From JAVJSU01 sp040219275 (GTDB lineage: Bacteria > Chloroflexota > Anaerolineae > Aggregatilineales > Phototrophicaceae), in the NCBI GenBank assembly GCA_040219275.1, contig JAVJSU010000042.1, positions 186,001 through 250,000 of the forward strand: a stretch of DNA of 64,000 nt. Direction: 5' to 3'. Positions 50,894 through 58,121 of the stretch are shown piece after piece. A model generated the notes under the pieces. That model did not search any database, was not told where the DNA came from, and saw nothing but the letters and a program-made list of their open reading frames with translations. Position 1 is the first letter of the stretch. Every line of letters begins with the position of its first letter. The translations under genes were made by a program, and so were the position numbers.

Positions 50894-51823
50894 TTAGTTG
50901 TACCTGATTCGCGGATCAAGAACGGTATAAGCGAGATCAATGACCAGATTCATGATAATCACGAGCGTCGCATATAAGAGCGTTGTTCCGATAATGACCG
51001 GATAATCACGCGCAGTCACCGAAGTCACAAAATAACGCCCGATGCCTGGAATATTCAGAATGGATTCGACGAAAAACGAACCGGTTACGACATCAACCAG
51101 ACCAATACCCGCGACAGTGATGACTGAGATCAGGGCGTTGGGCAAGACGTGTGAAATAAACACGCGTCTTTCGCTCAATCCTTTTGAGCGTGCCGTCCGT
51201 ACATATTCCTGTGACAGGGATTCAAGCACCGATGAGCGTGTATAGCGGGCGATGATCGCCATTGGACCGAGACCCAGCGCAATAACCGGAATAATGACAC
51301 GGTTGGATAATGCGCCGTCCCAACCGCCCGTCGGGAGCCAATTCAGCCAGACTGCAAACAGAATGACCATCAACGTGGCGGCTACATAATTTGGGGTCGA
51401 GATTCCGATGACCGAAAGAAATGTCGTGAAGTTGTCTAATAGCGAATTCGGTTTGATCGACCCAATAACGCCCAGAATGATGCCGAATATCAGCGCAAAG
51501 CCCATCGCATATAAGCCAAGTTGTAACGACACAGGGAAACGATCAATCAGCACATCTCTTACGTTTTGTCCCTGACGGATATAGGACTCGCCCAGATCAC
51601 CCTGCGTGACGATTCCCCACAGAAAAATGCCGTATTGTTCCCAGATTGGCTTATCCAGCCCGTATTTTTCATTGAGAGTCTCAACAACATTGATTGGAAG
51701 CGGGCGACCCGTTTCATCCCATGGGCTACCCGGTGTTGCGTGCATTAAAAAGAAGGTGATGGTAAAAACAGCGAGTAGAGTCGGGATTATCAACAGTACG
51801 CGCCGGACAACATAACCTGTCAT
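50894..51823 (-). CDS. Oligopeptide-type ABC transporter permease (DppB-like)
   Basis: The 309-residue permease shows YVVRRVLLIIPTLLAVFTITFFLMHATPGSPWD at the N-terminus, GDLGESYIRQGQNV near 75-88, the EAA loop EYVRTARSKGLSERRVFISHVLPN, and the end LAYTVLDPRIRYN. It forms the membrane channel with DppC. No ATPase gene is nearby. Confidence 0.94.
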   Translation of the reverse strand: MTGYVVRRVLLIIPTLLAVFTITFFLMHATPGSPWDETGRPLPINVVETLNEKYGLDKPIWEQYGIFLWGIVTQGDLGESYIRQGQNVRDVLIDRFPVSLQLGLYAMGFALIFGIILGVIGSIKPNSLLDNFTTFLSVIGISTPNYVAATLMVILFAVWLNWLPTGGWDGALSNRVIIPVIALGLGPMAIIARYTRSSVLESLSQEYVRTARSKGLSERRVFISHVLPNALISVITVAGIGLVDVVTGSFFVESILNIPGIGRYFVTSVTARDYPVIIGTTLLYATLVIIMNLVIDLAYTVLDPRIRYN

Positions 51824-51912
51824 TTAGCAAACCTTCCATCGAATGCGTGAAATGGGATGGGTGTGAGCAGTGGAGAGGGTAACATCTACCCCCTCCACTG
51901 GACGTTAAGCGT

Positions 51913-53550
51913 TTATTCGTTGATCTGTAATCCCGGCGGTTGAGCATAGCGGAAGATCAGACCCACCGAGGTGGTCGTTTCCACGAAGTTCTCAACATAA
52001 GGACGTGTTAGCCAGGTTTGCCCTTCGTAGAAGAGTGAGATAATCGGCACCTGTTCGTTGATGATCGCCTCTGCTTGTTGATACATCTCTGCGCGTGCTA
52101 CAGGGTCAATTTCAACGAGCGCGGTACGGATCAACTCCACATAGTCTGCATCATCAAAACGGGAGCGTTTGAGCGAGTTATCAGGATCAAATAGCGCGTT
52201 ATGGAATTGGCTTGCGTCCTGAATACCTGCCCAGTTCAGCCCATATTGCATGTTATAGGACTGCTCGTTACGGGAGATACGCCAATCACGCATTGCACCC
52301 GGTTCCAGCGGATTCAGAATAACGTCAATACCGAGGGTGCTTGACCACATCGCTTGAAGTGCCTGCATAACGAGTTGTGCACGATCCACACTCCAGTAGG
52401 TGACTTCAAATTCTGGGAAGCCCTCTCCACCCGGATAACCGGCTTCTGCTAATAATGACGCGGCGAGTTCGGGGTCATACTGATACCCGAAGGCTTCGTC
52501 AGGATTATGGCTAGCAAGCTGGGGCGGGCTAAGGCTGACAGCCGGTGCAAATGCGCCACGGAGCACACTATTTGCGAGCACTTCACGGTCAATTGCGAGG
52601 GACAGTGCTTGGCGAACGAGTACGTTATCCGTAGGTGCGTTGTCTGTATCCATAATCAGGATGACAGAACCGGCAATCGGCACTGGATTAATCATGTCTG
52701 CATATTCGGGGTCGTCCAGCAAGCGCGGTAGCTCACTTGCAGGGGCGATAGCGGCATCAACTTCACCCGCTTCGAAAGCCGGTACAGCCTGATTCCACGC
52801 GTCTGCCATGAGGACAAATTCGATGCGATCTACAAAGCGATTGTCCTGCCAGATTCCGGTATAGAAGGGGTTTTTCTCGAATACCATCAATTGATCGTGA
52901 TCCCATTGCGTCAACATATAGGGACCGTTACCCACATGGTTGCCAGCTTCCATCCATTGATCGCCATATTCTTCGATCAGATCAACACGGACAGGCAGGT
53001 AATTTGAATTGCCGAGATAGGACAGGAAGAAGGGGGTCGGCTCTACTAATTCGATGATGAGTGTTAGATCATCCGGTGCGGAAAGCCCGACCAATTCAGG
53101 ATCAGTGATTTCACCCGTGCTAAACGCCTGTCCATTCAGGATGGGATAGAATTCTTCGACAGAATAGGACGCGGTTGCCGGATTAAGCTGACGTAAAAAT
53201 GACTGACGATAGTCTTCAGCGGTTACAGGTTCGCCATCACTCCATTGCAGTCCTTCACGCAAAGTAAAGGTATAGACTGTGCCGTCGTCGGAGACTTCCC
53301 AGCTTTCTGCGGCGAGTGGGGTGACTTCAGCAGATGAATAAGCATCTACTAAGGGTTCGTATAAGCTGAACATTTCCTGATAGCCAAAACCACCCTGTGC
53401 GGGATCAAGGCTATCCGGTTCGTTAGCCGGTTGTCTGAAGACGACAAGATCGTCGTCCTGGGCAAAAGATGCAGGAGCGAGTGTCATCAGCACAAGGCTG
53501 AATAACACGACCAACATCAAGGCGGAATAGCGTGACAATGTGTTTTTCAT
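51913..53550 (-). CDS. ABC transporter substrate-binding protein, family 5
   Basis: The 545-residue exported protein has a signal peptide (ALMLVVLFSLVLMTLAPASFA, cut before QDDD) and the peptide-binding signature NEPDSLDPAQGGFGYQEMFSLYEPLV and AAESWEVSDDGTVYTFTLREGLQWSDGEPVTAEDYRQSF. It resembles OppA/DppA more than NikA. It is upstream of its permeases and downstream of two amidohydrolases. Confidence 0.94.
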   Translation of the reverse strand: MKNTLSRYSALMLVVLFSLVLMTLAPASFAQDDDLVVFRQPANEPDSLDPAQGGFGYQEMFSLYEPLVDAYSSAEVTPLAAESWEVSDDGTVYTFTLREGLQWSDGEPVTAEDYRQSFLRQLNPATASYSVEEFYPILNGQAFSTGEITDPELVGLSAPDDLTLIIELVEPTPFFLSYLGNSNYLPVRVDLIEEYGDQWMEAGNHVGNGPYMLTQWDHDQLMVFEKNPFYTGIWQDNRFVDRIEFVLMADAWNQAVPAFEAGEVDAAIAPASELPRLLDDPEYADMINPVPIAGSVILIMDTDNAPTDNVLVRQALSLAIDREVLANSVLRGAFAPAVSLSPPQLASHNPDEAFGYQYDPELAASLLAEAGYPGGEGFPEFEVTYWSVDRAQLVMQALQAMWSSTLGIDVILNPLEPGAMRDWRISRNEQSYNMQYGLNWAGIQDASQFHNALFDPDNSLKRSRFDDADYVELIRTALVEIDPVARAEMYQQAEAIINEQVPIISLFYEGQTWLTRPYVENFVETTTSVGLIFRYAQPPGLQINE

Positions 53551-53630
53551 GCTGTTTCTCCTAAACTATCGAACGATTGTGAGCTGGATAAAAGTCCTGC
53601 GGTGCACCATAGGACTGCGAACCCCTCCCT

Positions 53631-54815
53631 TTATTGCACGGTTCCCTCTACCATCACGTTATGAATATGATTTAGGGCTTCTAAATTACCTATCGGGTCA
53701 TCTTCAACAAAAACCAGATCCGCAAAGTGATGTGATCTGAAAGAACCGCATTCTACGTAAGGTTTTAAAGTGGCGGCACCATTCTGTGTGGCGGCGCGCA
53801 AGGCATCTGCGGGGCTTAATCCTGCACGGTTGAGTTCAAGGCACTCGCGTACTACGTCACCGGCAAGAAACGCCGTATTCGTCCCGCAGACAATTTCCAC
53901 ACCCGCCTGATGTGCAGAAACTAATAAGTCCGGTGTGATTCGCTGGCTACTGACCATGCTAATCACACCTTCAGAAAATCCAGCGGCGATCCCTTTTTCG
54001 CTGATCGTCGCACCGAGCGCGAAGTTCGGTGCCAGCGCAATGCGTTTTTCAGCCAGCGCGGGAAGGTGAGTTTCTTTCAAGCCGAAGGCACACCCGATTG
54101 AGCGCACACCGGCTTGAATACAATTTTCAATTGCCGCTGTAGAAATTGCCTGTGCATGGACGAAACAGCCTGCTTGTTTTGCCTGCGCGACCATTTCGGA
54201 TAATTCATCGGTAGAAAATACCAGCCGATGACGACTTGTTTCGTGGGGGTCGGTATGAAATTCAAGCGGCACATCGGCATAGATAACAACGCGTTCTGCA
54301 CCATTTTTAATCAACTCGCGCACGGTACGACGGGCATCCTCAGCGCCACTGACTTCTCTCACACCATACAGTGTGTGAAAGTTGGATGCGCCTACCGGAG
54401 CAAGCGGGGTAAGGGCAGGGTAGATGCGTGATCCTTTAAACCGCCTGTCATTGATACTGCGGAGGAGGTCAATATCCAGATTGTCGACTGCGCCCATACT
54501 GGCGGCACTGGTAACGCCGGACATAAGCCACGTTTTCGCCGCCTGTATTGCCTGCCATGCACTTTCGCCGAAACTTTGTGGACGTGCGCCATCCTCACTG
54601 ACGATCAATCCCGGTAAAAAGGCTGTATCTATCAGACCGGGCAGGCAAAAATAACCCGAATAGTCAATCACGTTGGTGTCATCAGCCAGATTGGAGCGTT
54701 TATCGAAGCCGATGATATGCCCGTCTTCAATAATCAAGGCTTCGTCTTCGTGATAATCAACACCGTTGTTGGTGAGGTCAATAAATCCAGTAGAAAAAAT
54801 CGCTGATTTAGCCAC
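53631..54815 (-). CDS. Amidohydrolase-fold pseudoenzyme (B)
   Basis: The GTG at 54815 overlaps the stop of the upstream paralog (GTGGCTAA) and follows GGGGA, giving 394 residues. The fold matches its neighbour (LPGLID..., then HAQAIS, GTNTAF, ADLVFVEDDPIGN), but the metal site is lost. HxH becomes Ala65-Phe-Leu67, the bridging Lys is Val177, the fourth ligand His is Cys242 and the Asp is Asn313. Only His220 remains. The sequence is otherwise intact and not frameshifted, so a non-catalytic role, for example as a partner of the active paralog, is likely. Confidence 0.85.
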   Translation of the reverse strand: MAKSAIFSTGFIDLTNNGVDYHEDEALIIEDGHIIGFDKRSNLADDTNVIDYSGYFCLPGLIDTAFLPGLIVSEDGARPQSFGESAWQAIQAAKTWLMSGVTSAASMGAVDNLDIDLLRSINDRRFKGSRIYPALTPLAPVGASNFHTLYGVREVSGAEDARRTVRELIKNGAERVVIYADVPLEFHTDPHETSRHRLVFSTDELSEMVAQAKQAGCFVHAQAISTAAIENCIQAGVRSIGCAFGLKETHLPALAEKRIALAPNFALGATISEKGIAAGFSEGVISMVSSQRITPDLLVSAHQAGVEIVCGTNTAFLAGDVVRECLELNRAGLSPADALRAATQNGAATLKPYVECGSFRSHHFADLVFVEDDPIGNLEALNHIHNVMVEGTVQ

Positions 54816-56085
54816 GATGTCCCCGCTTTCCCATGCTCTTTGAGGTTGAGGGTTGGGCGACGATCTCGCCACCTTTGATGACTGACGTAATTTTGCGAAT
54901 ATTGTGAATATCGTCTAACGGGTTTTCTGCAAGGAGCACCATATCTGCATATTTGCCTTTTTCGAGCGTGCCTACTTTTTCGCCCGCCATCCCCAGCGCA
55001 TGTGCCGCGTTTAGGGTGGCGGCGATCAACGCCTGCATCGGGCTAATTTCAACTGCGTCAACCAACAATTCAACTTCGTCGTAGAAGACCATCCCATCAA
55101 TGATGCTGTCTGTTCCGGTAGCGATGCGAACGCCGGCATCGAAGGCGCGGCGCAACATCGTGATTTGTTTATCCCATGTTTTACGGGAAAATTCGCCATA
55201 AACGGCGGGAATATCGAGCGAGTCGCCCTGTTGAATCTGGAAATGAGTCACACTCAGCGTAGGGACGAGCGTTGCGCCTGTGTCTAAAAATAATGAGATG
55301 CACTCATCATCGAGGTTGGTGCCGTGTTCAATCGTGTCCACACCCCCGCGCAAGGCTATTTTGATGCCAAAGGTTGGCGCAACATGGGCGGCAACTGTCC
55401 GCCCGATCTTGTGTGCTTCTTCGCTGACTGCGCTAATTTCATCCACTGTCAGTGAACTCCAGCGTCCCGGATCAGGTGCGCCATCTGGTAATGACAGAAT
55501 CCGCGTGAGGTAATCCGCGACATTGGCTTCAAGCAGGGTCGTACAATACAGTTTGAGCACGTCCATCCCGTTCTGGAAATGCTTACGGGCGAATCGGCGG
55601 GCTTCATCTGCGCCGTTAATTTCTTCTTTCATGAAATCCCAGGGCGTGCGTCTGCCCCCGACCATCGTCATCATGCGTCCGGCACATACCATGCGTGGAC
55701 TGGGAAGGTTGTGTTTTTCGACGACTTTTCTCACTTCCATATCCATATCAAATGGTGTCCCGACAAGGCGGGTAGTGGTTACTCCCTGATTCAGCCATTC
55801 TTCGGCGTTATCAACACCGGCACTCATCATGGCGACCTTGTTGGGTTGCATGGCACTTTGTTGAAAACCCGCTTCGTGGATGTAACAAAAGTGGGTGTGC
55901 GTGTCTATAAAGCCGGGTACGACTACGCCATCCGTGAGGTCAATAATCTGTGCGTCTATGCCTTCAAATTGAGTTCTCGGTCCCATATCGACGATCAAGC
56001 CATCACGCACAAGAAGCGACCACTCAGACAAGGGTGCTTCTCCGGTACAGTCAATTAAGGTTGAGGCGTTAATCAGTGTCTGCAT
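54808..56085 (-). CDS. Amidohydrolase, imidazolonepropionase-like (A)
   Basis: The 425-residue enzyme retains all metal ligands: His63 and His65 (IDTHTHF), Lys178 (VLKLYCT), His234 (AAHVAP), His254 (IEHGTNL) and Asp326 (ATGTDSI). It is the first structural gene after the TetR regulator, 58 bp downstream of it. Its last 8 bases overlap the start of the pseudoenzyme paralog. The substrate is likely an amide, lactam or proline-containing dipeptide, judged by context. Confidence 0.9.
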   Translation of the reverse strand: MQTLINASTLIDCTGEAPLSEWSLLVRDGLIVDMGPRTQFEGIDAQIIDLTDGVVVPGFIDTHTHFCYIHEAGFQQSAMQPNKVAMMSAGVDNAEEWLNQGVTTTRLVGTPFDMDMEVRKVVEKHNLPSPRMVCAGRMMTMVGGRRTPWDFMKEEINGADEARRFARKHFQNGMDVLKLYCTTLLEANVADYLTRILSLPDGAPDPGRWSSLTVDEISAVSEEAHKIGRTVAAHVAPTFGIKIALRGGVDTIEHGTNLDDECISLFLDTGATLVPTLSVTHFQIQQGDSLDIPAVYGEFSRKTWDKQITMLRRAFDAGVRIATGTDSIIDGMVFYDEVELLVDAVEISPMQALIAATLNAAHALGMAGEKVGTLEKGKYADMVLLAENPLDDIHNIRKITSVIKGGEIVAQPSTSKSMGKRGHRG

Positions 56086-56143
56086 ACGATTTTTCGCTTG
56101 TCTAATTGGTCAAATCAAAGTGACGGATGATGATGAATTAGGG

Positions 56144-56770
56144 TTATTCCTCTACGGGATTTTGCATAATCCAGAGTTCAAGTAGAGGTTCCAGGCGTTC
56201 GATAAATGCGTCTTCGGTGAATATTTGCGACTCAAGGCGAGAGTGGATGAGCAGACCATCAACGAGTGCCATAATGCCCACCGCGATAATTTCTGGATCG
56301 GCGGTTACATTCCCTTCGCGATACTCAATGGATTGTGTGACCATTTCTGCAATTAAGCCGCGCCATTGTTTGTGTAGCTCTGCGATCAAGTTACCGATGC
56401 GTTCATATTCAGGGCGCATCCCAGCCATCATGACATGCAGGGAAAATTGCTGTTGTGCCGGATCAGGAAAGCCCATAATCATGGCGAAGGATGTCTTGAT
56501 CCACTGTGCGAGAGAAATCGGTTTTCCCTGACGCTCCTTGAAGCGACCAATATTGTGCATCGCGCGTTGTTGAATGATTTCCAGAACAAAATCTTCCTTT
56601 GACCCAAAGTGATAATAGACCGCGCCTTTGGTGACTTCTGCTTTAGAGGCAATATCGCTGATGCTTGCGCCGTCATAGCCTTTTTCAGCAATCAGTTCGA
56701 TGCCTGCGCGTATGAGGACTTCGCGCACTTTTTGGTCTTGTTTGGGTGCTACACTTTTTTCTACCATCAT
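56144..56770 (-). CDS. TetR-family transcriptional regulator
   Basis: The ATG at 56770 follows AAGAGAAA; the longer frame to 56803 is less likely. The 208-residue regulator has the TetR helix-turn-helix KGYDGASISDIASKAEVTKGAVYYHFGSKEDF at ~30-60 and a helical ligand-binding domain. A palindrome at 56838-56861 just upstream is its probable operator. It leads the minus-strand unit of amidohydrolases, binding protein and permeases and probably represses it. Confidence 0.93.
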   Translation of the reverse strand: MMVEKSVAPKQDQKVREVLIRAGIELIAEKGYDGASISDIASKAEVTKGAVYYHFGSKEDFVLEIIQQRAMHNIGRFKERQGKPISLAQWIKTSFAMIMGFPDPAQQQFSLHVMMAGMRPEYERIGNLIAELHKQWRGLIAEMVTQSIEYREGNVTADPEIIAVGIMALVDGLLIHSRLESQIFTEDAFIERLEPLLELWIMQNPVEE

Positions 56771-56802
56771 CAAATTTCTCTTATTTTTAAGAACGATATG
56801 CA

Positions 56803-56830
56803 ATTATCACATTTGCACCCATATATTCAA
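56803..56830 (-). promoter_or_regulatory. Probable promoter of the tetR gene
   Basis: On the minus strand TTGAAT (56830-56825) and GATAAT (56808-56803) are 16 bp apart. The operator palindrome lies directly upstream of the -35. Confidence 0.5.
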
Positions 56831-56837
56831 GTTTACC

Positions 56838-56861
56838 AACATACTAACCGGTCAGTATGTT
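56838..56861. promoter_or_regulatory. TetR-type operator palindrome
   Basis: A 24-bp inverted repeat with half-sites AACATACT / AGTATGTT around the core ACCGGT shows a single mismatched pair. It matches the usual TetR-family form (ACTGACCGGTCAGT-like) and lies ~70 bp upstream of the tetR start. Confidence 0.85.
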
Positions 56862-57079
56862 ACAAAAAAATTATATCCATAGGCAATTGATTTATGCAAA
56901 TTTTCGTCTATTTACTTTTGGGGGATCGTTATTTGATAGGTTTTACAAGCAATGATGTAGAAGGCAGATGAGGATTGTAACCGTGAGATTTCTTGCGTAA
57001 TTGACCGTCAAATCTCTATCAGGGCATTGTGACGTAACGCAAACATTGAGCAATCGGGACTTACGATAGAAGATGGCAC

Positions 57080-58117
57080 TCATTTTACGGTGTGTGCGTT
57101 CAGCCACGGACTGCACAGATCATGGCGATGCACATGAGCGCCATCATGGATTAAGCAGGTGCAGGCGTTGGTCGCGTTCAGAAGCGCATACGCCCGTTCG
57201 ACGGTTGTTAGCTGAGACTTTACGCCATCAATCGGGAAGATGGGATCGCGTTCGCCGGAAATGATACACAAATTTCGTGGGGCGATGAGCGCGGTGATGT
57301 CTCCTATTTCGCCCAAGGTCAAAATCCCCGGCACATAATTACATTCACAGTGCGCCACGCCGAGGATGGACTGCTTAAACGCACAAAAATAGGACGCAAC
57401 GATTGTGGAATGAATGCGCTCATCGAGTACTGATAAAAATAGCGCGGTAGTCCCACCACCAGAAAAACCGACGCTTGCCAGTAAATCAAAATGAACGTCG
57501 GCGCGCTGTTGTAGATAGTTAATCGCGATCATCGCATCCTGAATACGCTTGCCTAATAAAGTCTGCCCGTTGAGCATATATTCAAACGCCAGATGACGGC
57601 ACGCATTTTGCTTATCGTTGTTGAATCGATCGGTCACGCGCTCACCGAATCCGCGTTGTTCCAGCGCACACACAAGATAGCCATCCTCAGCGAGGCGTTG
57701 GGCGAAATTGTCATCGCTTGCGCTTTGTTCACGCGCTTGGATTTCTGCGGGATCATTGCCGAGGATGAGTTGCACGCCTGATCCATGCCCATGAAAGGCG
57801 AGTACGGGTACATAAGGCGGTGGTTGATTGGGGATGAGTATATACATTGGCGCGAAGACATCACCCACATCAAGCGCATATTTTTCTTCCGTATACGTGC
57901 CTTTGTTCGTTGACGATAACAGACGCGTTGAAGGGTTTTCCGGCAGAGAATCGTCCGATACAGCGAGGCATTGTTTCAACGCAACCCGAAATTGCGCCTG
58001 CCAACGCGCAAATGCCTGTTGATCGTTTGCCCGAAACGCAAATTGACGGTCACCATCGTCATAAAGTTGATCGAGGTGACCTTGAAGATGAAAGGGCGTG
58101 TTATCGGTGGAAGTCAT
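57080..58117 (-). CDS. Alpha/beta hydrolase (dienelactone hydrolase / acetyl-esterase-like)
   Basis: The ATG at 58117 lies 4 bp after the uxaA stop and gives 345 residues; the longer frame overlaps uxaA. The catalytic Ser is in VGFSGGGTTALF, the Asp in SGERDPIFPI and the His in HDGAHVHRH. The pattern YVPVLAFHGHGSGVQLIL and the position in a uronate operon suggest an esterase removing acetyl or methyl groups from uronic acid sugars. No signal peptide is present, so the substrate would be intracellular. Confidence 0.85.
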   Translation of the reverse strand: MTSTDNTPFHLQGHLDQLYDDGDRQFAFRANDQQAFARWQAQFRVALKQCLAVSDDSLPENPSTRLLSSTNKGTYTEEKYALDVGDVFAPMYILIPNQPPPYVPVLAFHGHGSGVQLILGNDPAEIQAREQSASDDNFAQRLAEDGYLVCALEQRGFGERVTDRFNNDKQNACRHLAFEYMLNGQTLLGKRIQDAMIAINYLQQRADVHFDLLASVGFSGGGTTALFLSVLDERIHSTIVASYFCAFKQSILGVAHCECNYVPGILTLGEIGDITALIAPRNLCIISGERDPIFPIDGVKSQLTTVERAYALLNATNACTCLIHDGAHVHRHDLCSPWLNAHTVK

Positions 58118-58121
58118 CACA

